Assembly: GCA_964451985.1 (NCBI GenBank)
Contig: CAYVKB010000003.1
Span: forward strand, 5,574 to 69,573
Length of the DNA: 64,000 nt
Origin: GBS-DC sp964451985
GTDB taxonomy: Bacteria > Armatimonadota > Fimbriimonadia > Fimbriimonadales > GBS-DC
Direction of reading: 5' to 3'
Shown here piece by piece: positions 35,534 to 44,502 of this stretch. Under the pieces are notes generated by a model. The model did not search any database, was not told where the DNA came from, and saw nothing but the letters and a program-made list of their open reading frames with translations. Each line of letters starts with the position of its first letter. Position 1 is the first letter of the stretch. The position numbers were made by a program, and so were the translations under genes.

Positions 35534-35577
35534 TGCCTTGCTGCGTTGGGGCGTGCGTGAACGGGCGTAGCAAGGCA
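35534..35577 (-). promoter_or_regulatory. Inverted repeat in the crp-like leader
   Basis: TGCCTTGCTGCG (35534-35545) and CGTAGCAAGGCA (35566-35577) match at 11 of 12 positions around a 20-nt spacer. It lies between the regulator start and its promoter (TATACT, 35583-35588 minus). It could be an mRNA hairpin or an operator. It does not match the CRP consensus. Confidence 0.4.
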
Positions 35578-35631
35578 ACATTAGTATACCCCATCCCATG
35601 CCCGCTGATGGCATGGTATAATCGCGCCGCT

Positions 35632-36249
35632 ATGAACCGTGTGAAGGTCTCCGTGATATACTACAGCTCAACCGGTACGAACTATCAGATGGCGCAGGAG
35701 GCGGTGCAGGCGGCGGAGCAGGCGGGCGCGGAGGTGCGCTTACGCCGCGTGCGTGAACTTGCCCCTGTAGAAGCAATCAACCAGCGCCCTGAATGGAAAG
35801 CACACCTGGAGGCGACGCGTGACATCCCCGAAGCGACGCTGGACGATATCGACTGGGCAGATGTGATTGCGCTCTCCACGCCCACCCGCTTCGGGCTGGT
35901 CTCCGCACAGATGAAGCAGTTCCTCGACTCCACAGGTTCCCTCTGGGCGCAAGGGAAGCTGACGAACAAAGTGATGACCTTTATGACCAGCGCGCAGAAC
36001 CCACACGGCGGTCAGGAGATGACACTGCTGTCGCTGTTTGTGGTGGCGGCGCACTGGGGCGCAATACTAGTGCCGCCAGGCTACACTGCGCCCGCGATTT
36101 TCGAGGCAGGTGGCAACCCCTACGGCACAAGCGCGACGCCTCAACCTGGTGGGCTGCCCGAAAGCAAAATTCGTGCCGTGCATCACCAGATTCAGCGCGC
36201 CGTGCAAATCGCCGAATGGCTGATTAGGGGGCGAGAGGCGACCCAGTAA
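35632..36249 (+). CDS. wrbA: WrbA-like NAD(P)H:quinone oxidoreductase
   Basis: 205-residue flavodoxin-like enzyme reducing quinones by two electrons with FMN. The FMN phosphate loop is YYSSTGTNYQMA; STPTRFGLVSAQMKQFLDSTG and NPHGGQEMTLLSL match the family. ATG 35632 is preceded by TGGTATAAT ending 9 nt upstream, so the message is nearly leaderless. The DUF1611 gene begins 10 bp after its stop, probably co-transcribed. It is divergent from the Crp/Fnr gene. Confidence 0.9.
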   Translation: MNRVKVSVIYYSSTGTNYQMAQEAVQAAEQAGAEVRLRRVRELAPVEAINQRPEWKAHLEATRDIPEATLDDIDWADVIALSTPTRFGLVSAQMKQFLDSTGSLWAQGKLTNKVMTFMTSAQNPHGGQEMTLLSLFVVAAHWGAILVPPGYTAPAIFEAGGNPYGTSATPQPGGLPESKIRAVHHQIQRAVQIAEWLIRGREATQ

Positions 36250-36259
36250 ACTGAGAACG

Positions 36260-37300
36260 ATGCTCAAACCCGACCACCGCCTCGCGATTCTGATGCATGA
36301 GGGCATTCGCGGCAAGTTCGGTAAGACGGGGCTGGGGTTGCTGCGCTACAGCCCGAACCCGATTGTCGCCGTGATTGACCGTGAGTGCGCGGGACAGTCG
36401 CTGTCTAAACTGACGGGCATCCCGCGCGAGGTTCCGATTGTGGCGTCGGTGCAGGAGGCGATGCCCTACCGCCCTGATGCGCTGGTCATCGGAATCGCTC
36501 CCTCCGGCGGTGCGCTGCCCCCCGACATGTGGCGTGAAGTGCGCGCTGCTGTGCTGGCGGGGCTGAACCTCGTGAACGGCATGCACGCCCCGCTTGCCAA
36601 GCACCCCGATTTGGAACCGTTCCTGCACAGCTGCCAGTGGATATGGGATGTGCGCAAAGAGCCGCCGGGCTTAAGCGTTGGTTCGGGCAAAGCGCGTTAT
36701 CTGAACTGCAAGCGCGTGCTAACCGTCGGAACCGATATGGCAGTGGGCAAGATGACCGTCAGTCTGGAGATGCACCGCGCGTGTCTACAGGCAGGCATAC
36801 GCTCGCGCTTTTTGGCGACAGGGCAGACGGGCATTATGATTGAGGGCAGCGGCGTAGCGCTGGACGCTGTGCGGGTGGATTTTGCCTCCGGCGCGGTCGA
36901 AAAGTTCGTGTGCGAGCTGGCGGAGGGGGCGGAGGTGGTGCATATCGAGGGGCAGGGCGCGCTGACCAATCCTGCCTCCACCGCCACGCTGCCCCTGCTG
37001 CGTGGCTCGCAGCCGACGCACCTGATTTTAGTCCATCGTGCGGGACAAACGCACATTCGCACCTTCCCCGATGTGCCAATCCCACCCCTGTCTGAAGTAA
37101 TTCACATCTACGAGCAGGTCGCTGCCATGGGCGGTGCGTTCTATCCGTCCAAAGTGGTCGCCGTCGCGCTGAACACGGTGCACCTAAGCGATTCGGAGGC
37201 GTATGCAGCGATTGCCCAGACAGAATCCGAAGTAAAATTGCCCTGCACCGACCCGGTTCGGTTCGGCGCAGGGCAGTTATTACAGGCTATAAATGGGTAG
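36260..37300 (+). CDS. DUF1611 (DgcN-type) P-loop protein
   Basis: 346 residues. The N-terminal Rossmann-like domain (1-140) is followed by a P-loop-like segment VGTDMAVGKMTVSLEM and a C-terminal domain with HIEGQGALTNPAS. DUF1611 members include DgcN, an N-acyltransferase acting on D-glutamate, usually paired with a dipeptide-epimerase-like DgcA; no DgcA is seen here. The start at 36260 follows wrbA by 10 bp. The substrate is unverified. Confidence 0.85.
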   Translation: MLKPDHRLAILMHEGIRGKFGKTGLGLLRYSPNPIVAVIDRECAGQSLSKLTGIPREVPIVASVQEAMPYRPDALVIGIAPSGGALPPDMWREVRAAVLAGLNLVNGMHAPLAKHPDLEPFLHSCQWIWDVRKEPPGLSVGSGKARYLNCKRVLTVGTDMAVGKMTVSLEMHRACLQAGIRSRFLATGQTGIMIEGSGVALDAVRVDFASGAVEKFVCELAEGAEVVHIEGQGALTNPASTATLPLLRGSQPTHLILVHRAGQTHIRTFPDVPIPPLSEVIHIYEQVAAMGGAFYPSKVVAVALNTVHLSDSEAYAAIAQTESEVKLPCTDPVRFGAGQLLQAING

Positions 37301-37312
37301 GAGTGCAAAGAT

Positions 37313-37630
37313 TTACAGGTGCTTCGCGAGTTTTTGCTCGATCGCGCCTTTAGGTAACGCGCCCACGATTTGCTCCACCACTTGCCCGTTCTTAAACAGC
37401 AGTAGCGTCGGAATACTCATAATGCCATACTGCATCGCCAGCTGCTGCTCTTGGTCGACGTCCACCTTATACACCTTCAGTTTGCCTTCGTATTGCTGTC
37501 CGAGTTCTTCCACAATCGGCGCGATGAGTCGGCAGGGTCCGCACCAGACCGCCCAGAAGTCCACTAGCACGGGCACGGGCGAGTTCAGTACTTCCGTCTG
37601 CCATTCACTATGAGTAATTGCCTTCGCCAT
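37313..37630 (-). CDS. trxA: Thioredoxin
   Basis: 105-residue cytosolic disulfide reductase. The active site is FWAVWCGPCRLIAP and the cis-Pro loop is SIPTLLLF. ATG 37630 is preferred over 37636 because AAGGAGG is 8 nt from the former but only 2 nt from the latter. A TGGTATACT promoter lies at 37659-37664 (minus). The assembly gap begins 12 bp beyond this box. Confidence 0.97.
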   Translation of the reverse strand: MAKAITHSEWQTEVLNSPVPVLVDFWAVWCGPCRLIAPIVEELGQQYEGKLKVYKVDVDQEQQLAMQYGIMSIPTLLLFKNGQVVEQIVGALPKGAIEQKLAKHL

Positions 37631-37676
37631 CCGCATAACCTCCTTAGGATAGTGGCTTAGTATACCATATCCTGAC

Positions 37677-37776
37677 NNNNNNNNNNNNNNNNNNNNNNNN
37701 NNNNNNNNNNNNNNNNNNNNNNNNNNNNNNNNNNNNNNNNNNNNNNNNNNNNNNNNNNNNNNNNNNNNNNNNNNNN
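37677..37776. other. Assembly gap of 100 N
   Basis: Exactly 100 consecutive N, the conventional scaffold gap size. True distance and any genes within are unknown, so adjacency of thioredoxin and yjbQ should not be trusted. Confidence 0.99.
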
Positions 37777-37808
37777 AGCGCGGGTGAGGTTGCCTCGCCC
37801 GCGCTTTT
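37777..37808 (+). terminator. Hairpin at the right edge of the gap
   Basis: AGCGCGGGTGAGG (37777-37789) and CCTCGCCCGCGCT (37793-37805) pair over 13 positions with one G-T, then TTTT. It would terminate a plus-strand gene hidden in the gap and also lies just after the yjbQ stop on the minus strand. Confidence 0.65.
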
Positions 37809-38223
37809 ATTCACCCATCACTTGTACATGCACCGTGCGCGTGCGTGGACGAGTATCGAAGTCGATTAGCACTATCTGTTGCCATGCGCCCAGAGTCATT
37901 CGCCCACCCACAATCGGCACAGTGAGCGACGGTCCCAGCAGCGACGCGCGAATGTGCGAGTGACCGTTATCGTCGTGCCAGCGGGCTTCGTGGGCGTAAG
38001 GCGCGTCGCGCGGGGCGACGCGCTCCAACACTGTGTGCATATCCTGTACCAAGCCAGGCTCATACTCGATGGTCGTAATCGCGGCAGTCGAGCCGACCAC
38101 AAACACCACTGCGATGCCGTTCAGCACGCCGCTCTCCAGAATTGCCTGCTCCACGCCGCCGGTGATGTCGTGCATGTCGTCGTTGCCGCGCGTGGCGACC
38201 GTGAACCGCCCTGAGTAGACCAT
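37807..38223 (-). CDS. YjbQ/UPF0047 family protein
   Basis: 138 residues. Family landmarks are VVGSTAAITTIEYEPGLVQDM, HARW-like HEARWHDDNGHSHIRASLLG and LGAWQQIVLIDFD. Members have weak thiamin-phosphate synthase activity reported in E. coli, but their real function is uncertain. GGTACAAT (hexamer 38231-38236 minus) ends 7 nt before the ATG with no Shine-Dalgarno, indicating a leaderless mRNA. Confidence 0.9.
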   Translation of the reverse strand: MVYSGRFTVATRGNDDMHDITGGVEQAILESGVLNGIAVVFVVGSTAAITTIEYEPGLVQDMHTVLERVAPRDAPYAHEARWHDDNGHSHIRASLLGPSLTVPIVGGRMTLGAWQQIVLIDFDTRPRTRTVHVQVMGE

Positions 38224-38293
38224 TAGGGGAATTGTACCTGAGACGTGGACGCTGATACTAACGGGGTTTCAAGTACCGCTAAAAGTCGTCTCA

Positions 38294-39340
38294 CTAAGGA
38301 CAGATTCCGGCAACAGGTAATCCCAAATCTGAGCGTGCGTCAAACATCAAGTTCATATTCTGAATTGCCTGACCCGCTGCGCCCTTGACCAGGTTGTCAA
38401 TCGCGCTAATGAGGACAGCGGTCTGGGTGCGCTGGTCGACGGTTAGTCCGACATCGCAGCGATTGGAGCCGTACACCCCGCGTGTGGCGGGGTATTCGCC
38501 GAGGGGGCGCACGATTACGAGCGGCTGCCCCGCATAGAACTCGGTATACAGCGCGTGGAGCCGTTCTGGGCTTACAGGTTCACGTAGTCGGACGTAGGCG
38601 GTGCAGAGGATGCCGCGCGTCATCGGAACCAAGTGGGGGGTGAAGCGCACGCGCACGGTTTGCCCACCGACGTGGCTCAGCGTTTGCTCGATTTCGGGCG
38701 TGTGGCGATGTCGCTCCACGCCGTAGGCTTTGAAGTTCTCGTCCAGCTCAGTGAACAGGTACTCCACGCTGATTTTCGACCTACCTGCGCCCGACACGCC
38801 CGACTTGGCGTCGATAATCACGCCCTCAGGTTCCGCCCAGCCTGCTTGCATTATCGGCGCAAGCGCAAGCCCCGCTGCCGTGGGGTAGCAGCCAGGGTTG
38901 GCAATCAGCCTCGCGTGAAGGTAGGCATCGGCGGGCGTAAGTTCGGGCAGCCCGTACACTGCTTCTTGCAGCAGCTCAGGAGCGGTGTGGGGTTTGCCAT
39001 ACCACTCGGCGAAAGTGGCGGGGTCTTTGAGGCGGAAGTCGGCAGAGAGGTCGATGACTCGCAGCCTGCGTTGTAGCAGTTCGGGTGCGTGCTCCATCGC
39101 GAAGCCCGTCTCGCCCGCCAGAAACACGACGTCGCACTGCGCCGCCAGCCCATCAGGGTCGTAGGGGCTAAGCGCAGGCAGAGGCAAACCGTACAGGTGG
39201 GGCAGCACGCTGGCAATCGGTTTGCCCGCCTCCGAACGCGAGATAAGCGCGGTGATTTGCACCAGTGGATGTCCGCTCAGCAGGCGTATCAGCTCGCCCC
39301 CTGTGTAGCCCGTTGCACCGACGATACCCACTCGTATCAT
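38294..39340 (-). CDS. argC: N-acetyl-gamma-glutamyl-phosphate reductase
   Basis: 348 residues, third step of arginine synthesis. NADP-binding GIVGATGYTGGELIRLL, the catalytic Cys in IANPGCYPTAAGLAL, AKSGVSGAGR and HRHTPEIEQ are present. Full length. Its ATG overlaps the stop of a short upstream frame (ATGA), suggesting coupling; GGAGA lies 8-12 nt upstream. No other arg gene is nearby. Confidence 0.96.
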   Translation of the reverse strand: MIRVGIVGATGYTGGELIRLLSGHPLVQITALISRSEAGKPIASVLPHLYGLPLPALSPYDPDGLAAQCDVVFLAGETGFAMEHAPELLQRRLRVIDLSADFRLKDPATFAEWYGKPHTAPELLQEAVYGLPELTPADAYLHARLIANPGCYPTAAGLALAPIMQAGWAEPEGVIIDAKSGVSGAGRSKISVEYLFTELDENFKAYGVERHRHTPEIEQTLSHVGGQTVRVRFTPHLVPMTRGILCTAYVRLREPVSPERLHALYTEFYAGQPLVIVRPLGEYPATRGVYGSNRCDVGLTVDQRTQTAVLISAIDNLVKGAAGQAIQNMNLMFDARSDLGLPVAGICP

Positions 39341-39519
39341 GCGTTCTTTCTCCTATGCGCTGCGTAGCCCTGCCTGTAGCAGCCGCTGGCGCACCATGTT
39401 AGTTTATCCTGCGGCAGCGGCGCAGGGGCGTTCGGCGTCTTGTTGGTGGGGCTGAGTATCTCGATAACACTCGTCAACACGCGCTGCCTTTCGCGCGGGG
39501 AGAAAATCTGGTTCTGCAT
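39337..39519 (-). CDS. Possible small protein between the eRF1-like gene and argC
   Basis: 60 residues starting MQNQIFSPRERQRVLTSV, beginning 6 nt after the preceding stop and ending in an ATGA overlap with argC. The C-terminal half contains two Cys and many basic residues. No family is recognised and the Shine-Dalgarno is weak. The tight spacing on both sides is the main support; it may be an upstream coupling frame. Confidence 0.35.
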   Translation of the reverse strand: MQNQIFSPRERQRVLTSVIEILSPTNKTPNAPAPLPQDKLTWCASGCYRQGYAAHRRKNA

Positions 39520-39525
39520 CGCGAT

Positions 39526-40716
39526 TTACTCTGCCGTCATTGGGTAGCGCAGTAGCGCGCTTACACCCTGAATTTGCGCCCGCGCTTCGCCGTGAACTGT
39601 TTCCACCTGCGCACCCTGCTCCAGCGCACGCTCCAGCACCGTGTCCAGAATATCAGGCATTTGCCAGATGGATACGGTACCCTCGGGTGCGTCTTCAGGC
39701 TTCAGCCCAATCAGCCCCGACGGGTAGAACACCGCGCCCGGCTGAGTGAACTCGGAGTCGTACAGCAGCACACGCACGTTGCCCCACTCCAGCGCACGTA
39801 GTACCGCGGGCAGCCCGATGGCTTTCATCGTGGGTGTCGCCTCGTTCAGCTCCTGCAGCAGGCGCGCTTCGCCCTCCAAATCCTGCTCCATCAACCGATC
39901 CAGCACGCGCTCATAAATCTGGTTGATGGGCATCTTGTCATGCACCTGTATCCTGCCGGCGTAGGCGCGACGCACATAGTCGTGCAGGTAGCTGGGGAAC
40001 GCATTGGCAAGCTCGTCGGGGGCGGCGATAATCAGCCGGTCGAACGGATGTACACGGCGCAACTCGCGAACGGTATCGGCAATTTTGCGCAGGTGCTGAT
40101 GCTGCTCGTGTTGTTTGAGCATCTGCACATTCCGCTCGCCTACGCCATGCTGAGCCGTGATACCGCTGGGTGTGCGCACCCCATGAATGCCCGACGGGAG
40201 AATCTCACGGTCTTTGATAAAACTGAACGCATCGAGCGGCTGGATACCGTGAATGTCTACCTGGTAGAAGTAGGCGTCGCGGTTATCGAACACAGCCACG
40301 AGGTTCACACCGAAGTCGGCTTCTACCGCGAACAGTCGGCGCACATACGGCGTCTGGTCGACCACCAGCGTGTTGCGCTCCACGTAGGGCAGTAGCACGG
40401 TCTGGAACAGCCCCTCGCCCGAACAGGCGAACGCCGCGATTCCGCGCACAGGCAGCGAGTTCTCGCCCAGCAAGTGCGATGGTTCCTCCAGATATGCCTC
40501 CAGCTGCTGGAAGTCTTTGTGCACCGACTCGCGCGCCTCCGCCGACATAGGGTGGTCGTCCAGCCAGTGGCTCAGTTGGTTCACTAAGGTTTTTAGCCGT
40601 GTGCGGTACATCGGCGGTCGAGCTGCGCGCTCTTCGGGTGTCAAGCTCAGATACAGACTCGTGGTCAGATACCGCTCCGATTTGAAGTTTTTCAACATCT
40701 CCAGCGTGTTTTGCAT
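39526..40716 (-). CDS. Bacterial eRF1/Vms1-like (baeRF) domain protein
   Basis: 396 residues. The middle and C-terminal parts (VVDQTPYVRRLFAVEADFG, then FDRLIIAAPDELANAFPSYL and WGNVRVLLYDSEF) resemble bacterial archaeo-eukaryotic release-factor-like proteins, which combine eRF1 domains 2 and 3. Such proteins are proposed to act on stalled ribosomes or tRNA, but experimental support is thin. No GGQ motif is visible; HGVGERN lies near the corresponding loop. GGAGGAG precedes the ATG. Confidence 0.7.
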   Translation of the reverse strand: MQNTLEMLKNFKSERYLTTSLYLSLTPEERAARPPMYRTRLKTLVNQLSHWLDDHPMSAEARESVHKDFQQLEAYLEEPSHLLGENSLPVRGIAAFACSGEGLFQTVLLPYVERNTLVVDQTPYVRRLFAVEADFGVNLVAVFDNRDAYFYQVDIHGIQPLDAFSFIKDREILPSGIHGVRTPSGITAQHGVGERNVQMLKQHEQHQHLRKIADTVRELRRVHPFDRLIIAAPDELANAFPSYLHDYVRRAYAGRIQVHDKMPINQIYERVLDRLMEQDLEGEARLLQELNEATPTMKAIGLPAVLRALEWGNVRVLLYDSEFTQPGAVFYPSGLIGLKPEDAPEGTVSIWQMPDILDTVLERALEQGAQVETVHGEARAQIQGVSALLRYPMTAE

Positions 40717-40764
40717 CGTTCTCCTCCGTTTCGCCTCCCTCCGCCCCTATTTAGAATACCTGAA

Positions 40765-41331
40765 TCAGGGGTTCCTTTGCTTCGGCTCGATGACCATCTC
40801 GCCGATGGGTTTTCCGTCGCGCGTTCGGGATTGGGCTTCCACGCGCTGGGTTTCTTCCTCTAAGTACACAACAATCCGCTCATTGTTGCGCCAGCGCATG
40901 CGGTAAAACTCGTCCTCGCCGTCCAACGCTACATCGCCCTCGAAGGTGATGGTTTGCTGTTGTCCTTCGTAAATCACGCGCCGTGCGGTTCCGTTCAGGC
41001 GGCTCAGCGGGTTGGGGCGATCGTAGCGGAAGTTGACCTGCCCGATGGCTTCTGCGCTACGCACCGTGAGCTGGTTCTGAGCGTTGGGCGCAAGCGTGGC
41101 TTTCAACTGGGCGCAGATGAGGGTGAAATATTGTTCGGGCGACTCCAACCGCACGGGCGCGCCCCGTCCGCCTTGCACCTGAATCTCCACCTGGTCGCCT
41201 TTCACGCGCCGTGTAGAGACCAGCGTGTCGTAGTTGATTTGCACCCTGCCGAACTGTATCTGCCCGCCTTGTTGCGGCTGCGCGTGCAGGCACACGCCCA
41301 TCAGCACCAGTATCGCACTCAGCCAGCGCAT
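40765..41331 (-). CDS. LptA/OstA-like periplasmic protein
   Basis: 188 residues with a signal peptide (LSAILVLMGVCLHAQ). The rest is beta-rich; GTARRVIYEGQQQTITFEGDVALDGEDEFYRMR resembles the repeating strand pattern of LptA/OstA_N, which bridges lipid transport through the periplasm. Similarity is weak and other periplasmic beta proteins are possible. GGTAAACT (hexamer 41339-41344 minus) ends 7 nt before the ATG, another leaderless candidate. It is divergent from the large secreted protein. Confidence 0.5.
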   Translation of the reverse strand: MRWLSAILVLMGVCLHAQPQQGGQIQFGRVQINYDTLVSTRRVKGDQVEIQVQGGRGAPVRLESPEQYFTLICAQLKATLAPNAQNQLTVRSAEAIGQVNFRYDRPNPLSRLNGTARRVIYEGQQQTITFEGDVALDGEDEFYRMRWRNNERIVVYLEEETQRVEAQSRTRDGKPIGEMVIEPKQRNP

Positions 41332-41411
41332 GACTCAAAGTTTACCCGCATAAGGGGTATAATACTGCTGGCGAGATTACCTCGCACACCAACGAAAGGA
41401 GGCTTATAGCA

Positions 41412-43019
41412 ATGAAGCGATTCTTGGGCTTTACTCTCGCGCTTGCATTCGCAAGCGGCATGGCACTGGCGCAACCACGCATCGTAATCAACGAGTTCAC
41501 CTATGACGACCTCGGTAGCGACGACCTCGAGTTTATTGAACTCTACAACGCGGACACCGTTGCTGTGGACATCACCGGCTGGATTGTGGACTGCGGCGAC
41601 CAGTTGACAGGCGATAATAACCGAGACTTCGTGATTGGCGACCTTGATGGCGACGGCACAGTCGATACAACTGTCGTTCTACCTCCAGGGGGCTTCTATG
41701 TGATTGGCACAGCAGCTCTGAACACCCGCTGTGGCGGCTGTGTGAACCAGATTTTCGATCCGGGTACTGCAGGTGTCCTTGAGAACGACAACGAGTGGAT
41801 TGCGCTGATTATTCCGGGCGACCCACGCACGGTGGTCGATGCCGTGGCATATGAGACGAATCGCTCCGCAATTGCTAACTGGGTTCCTGCGGACATTCGT
41901 CCGCAACTCGGCGGCGGTCTGTGGGGCAACTATCAGAGTCTGGAGGCGGGTACAACGACTGATGACGCCTTGATGACCATCGGCCGCTGGCGCGACGGGT
42001 ACGACACAAATGTGAACGGGCGCGACTTCGGGCACTTCCGCCCCACTCCAGGTGCGTCGAACAACCTGCCTGCGCTCACCAGCCGCCTATGCCTCAACTT
42101 TGACAACTACAACGTGGGCGACGCCCCCGCCGAGTTCACAGGCTCCTACCGCAACCCGCGCGTGGTTGACCCGACGCAGGGCGATCGCACGGCGTCTACA
42201 GGCTTCAACCCCAACGTCATTCCTGCCTCGCCGGGCGGCGGCAATGCGATGATGGTCTACGACTGGGCAGGCGGCGGCAACGTGGCGATCGCGAACTCCG
42301 TGTTCGAGAACGGTACGGCGGGCTATGACCTGCAAATCTATATCAACCCTAGCAACTCAGGTTTCACCGCAGGTCAGGTGGAGACTTGGATGATTGGTTT
42401 GCTCGGCTCACCTGAGAGTGTACATAATCACCCACTGTTCCTTGAAACCGCTACGACAGGCAGCGCGAACGGTATGACAGGTGTGGGCTGGGTGTTCCGT
42501 CGTTCGTCGGCGGCCGCAACGAACCCCACTCAGCCTACAGAGATGAAACTCCGTCTCGTAGACGCTGGCAAGGGCGGCGATAGTCGACTAAGTGGTCCGA
42601 ATAACACCTGGAACATCTACGGTGAGATAGACCTCTCCAGCCTGAGCGCGGGCTGGTATCGACTGCGTCTTGAGGTCATCGACGGTCAGGTGAAAGGGCT
42701 ATTTTACGCCGACCCAAGCAACCCGATTGCGATTACAGGCACGACCGCCACTGGACTGGTGGGCGGCTTCTACATCGGCTACCGCGAGACGCTGGGCAAC
42801 GCAATTGTGCGCGTCAACCCCGTGCGTGTAGACAATGTGTGCCTGTACCTGCCCGTGCAGGGTGATGTGAACGCCGACGGCTGTGTGGATGACGCCGACC
42901 TGCTGGCGGTGCTGTTCGCGTTCGGCAGCAGTAACGCTGAAGCCGATGTAAACAGCGATGGCATCGTGGACGACGCGGACTTATTGCTGGTGCTGTTCAA
43001 CTTCGGTAGTGGTTGCTGA
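41412..43019 (+). CDS. Secreted lamin-tail-domain protein with dockerin-like end
   Basis: 535 residues. The signal peptide (FLGFTLALAFASGMALAQ) is followed by a lamin-tail domain (about 22-165, IVINEFTYDD..LEFIELYNADTVAVDITGW). A beta-sandwich region (230-470) looks like a lectin/laminin-G fold. The C-terminal 50 residues form a calcium-binding doublet, DVNADGCVDDADL and DVNSDGIVDDADL, ending GSGC. AAAGGAGG lies upstream and GGTATAAT at 41356-41363 gives a UTR of about 42 nt. The same C-terminal module occurs on the broken propeller gene (21740-22975). Likely a surface or matrix protein. Confidence 0.85.
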   Translation: MKRFLGFTLALAFASGMALAQPRIVINEFTYDDLGSDDLEFIELYNADTVAVDITGWIVDCGDQLTGDNNRDFVIGDLDGDGTVDTTVVLPPGGFYVIGTAALNTRCGGCVNQIFDPGTAGVLENDNEWIALIIPGDPRTVVDAVAYETNRSAIANWVPADIRPQLGGGLWGNYQSLEAGTTTDDALMTIGRWRDGYDTNVNGRDFGHFRPTPGASNNLPALTSRLCLNFDNYNVGDAPAEFTGSYRNPRVVDPTQGDRTASTGFNPNVIPASPGGGNAMMVYDWAGGGNVAIANSVFENGTAGYDLQIYINPSNSGFTAGQVETWMIGLLGSPESVHNHPLFLETATTGSANGMTGVGWVFRRSSAAATNPTQPTEMKLRLVDAGKGGDSRLSGPNNTWNIYGEIDLSSLSAGWYRLRLEVIDGQVKGLFYADPSNPIAITGTTATGLVGGFYIGYRETLGNAIVRVNPVRVDNVCLYLPVQGDVNADGCVDDADLLAVLFAFGSSNAEADVNSDGIVDDADLLLVLFNFGSGC

Positions 43020-43032
43020 ACTAATGCAGACA

Positions 43033-43067
43033 TCGAGGGCATAGGGAAGTTCTCCCTGTGCCCTCGA
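43033..43067. terminator. Hairpin between convergent genes before obg
   Basis: TCGAGGGCA (43033-43041) with TGCCCTCGA (43059-43067), plus an inner AGGGA/TCCCT, gives about 14 bp. No long T-run. Probably bidirectional between the secreted protein and obg. Nothing else is seen in 43068-43159. Confidence 0.6.
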
Positions 43068-43159
43068 GTTGAGGCTTCCTGATCGATAGATGCCTCGCGA
43101 GCAAGCGAGAACACCTCCGTTGTATCTGTCTAAAACCTACTCCGGAGTCGATGTCGTTG

Positions 43160-44437
43160 CTACACATCGGGCGTGTATTCCAACTCGAACTCGCCGATAC
43201 GCACAGTGTCGCCTTCCTTTGCACCCAGCTCCTCCAGCTTGCGGAACACGCCCAGCCCTTTGAGCCGCTTGTGCATGCGCAGAATCGCCTCGTGGTTGCC
43301 GAAGTCGGTACGCTGCACAATCTCCAGCGGCAGCGAGCCTTCCACGATGAAGGCGTCATCTTGTTTGTAAATGCGCGTAGGCTGGTGTTGTGGTTTGCTC
43401 AGTTCGGGGGTGGGTTCCAGCAGAGGCTCGGGCGGTGGCAGCTCCGCCACACGCTGCGCCAGCCTTGCCAGCAGCGGCTCTAACCCCTCGCCTGTGTAGG
43501 CAGAGATTGGAAACACCTCGTAGCCTTGTTCAGTGAGCTGGTTGCGCACTGCCTCGATAGCATCTCGTTCTTCAGGGGGCACGGTATCAATCTTGTTGAG
43601 GGCGACCAGCGCGGGCTTTTTAGCTAACTCGGCGTTGTAGAGGCGCAGCTCGTGATGCAGGGTCTCGAACGCTCGTAGGGGTGGCTCGGTCGCAAATGGC
43701 GAGACATCGAGCAGGTACAGCAGCAGGCGCGCCCTCTCGACATGGCGCAGGAACTGATGCCCCAGCCCTACGCCCTCATGTGCGCCCTCGATAAGCCCTG
43801 GAATATCGGCGATTACGAAACTTTGCTCCTGATACTGCGCCACGCCGAGATTCGGAACCAGCGTTGTGAATGGGTAGTCGGCGATTTTAGGCTTGGCGGC
43901 AGAGAGTCGGCTAATCAATGTGCTTTTGCCCGCGTTCGGCATGCCCACGATGCCCACATCCGCAAGCAACTTAAGTTCCAGTCTGAGGGTACGCTTTTCG
44001 CCGGGCAAGCCTTTCTCGGCGAAGCGTGGCGCCTGGCGTGTGGGCGTGGTGAAATGGGCGTTGCCTCGCCCGCCTTTGCCTCCCCGCGCAGCAACGAACT
44101 TCTGGCCCGGACGCGCTAAATCCGCCAGCAACTCGTCTGTTTCCGCGTTGTAAACCAGCGTCCCCAGCGGCACGCGCAGTGTGATAGACTTGCCGTTGCG
44201 TCCCCGCCGGTTGCTGCCGCTGCCGTGACCGCCACGCTCGGCTTTATAGCGGCGCTTGTAGTGGAAATCGAGCAGGGTACTGAGCTTGGGGTCGGCCATC
44301 AGCGTTACACTGCCTCCGTTGCCTCCGTCACCTCCGTCAGGACCACCGCGCGGCACATACTTCTCGCGTCGAAACGATACGCAGCCGTCGCCCCCACGCC
44401 CTGCCTCGACCTCGATAATGGCTTCATCGATGAACAC
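43160..44437 (-). CDS. obg: GTPase Obg/CgtA
   Basis: 425-residue ribosome-assembly and stress GTPase. A Gly-rich Obg fold (1-158), GTPase domain with GMPNAGKST, DIPGLIEGAHEGVGLG and NKID, and a C-terminal OCT domain (about 345-425) are all present. The start codon is GTG at 44437. It lies 5 nt after a GGTATAAT box (hexamer 44443-44448 minus), so the message is leaderless with a GTG start. It sits 65 bp downstream of sufU. Confidence 0.96.
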   Translation of the reverse strand: MFIDEAIIEVEAGRGGDGCVSFRREKYVPRGGPDGGDGGNGGSVTLMADPKLSTLLDFHYKRRYKAERGGHGSGSNRRGRNGKSITLRVPLGTLVYNAETDELLADLARPGQKFVAARGGKGGRGNAHFTTPTRQAPRFAEKGLPGEKRTLRLELKLLADVGIVGMPNAGKSTLISRLSAAKPKIADYPFTTLVPNLGVAQYQEQSFVIADIPGLIEGAHEGVGLGHQFLRHVERARLLLYLLDVSPFATEPPLRAFETLHHELRLYNAELAKKPALVALNKIDTVPPEERDAIEAVRNQLTEQGYEVFPISAYTGEGLEPLLARLAQRVAELPPPEPLLEPTPELSKPQHQPTRIYKQDDAFIVEGSLPLEIVQRTDFGNHEAILRMHKRLKGLGVFRKLEELGAKEGDTVRIGEFELEYTPDV

Positions 44438-44502
44438 AACGGATTATACCTGCCGGTTATGCTTATGCGACCACGACTGATGTTGCTGCGGGCGAACCAG
44501 AG

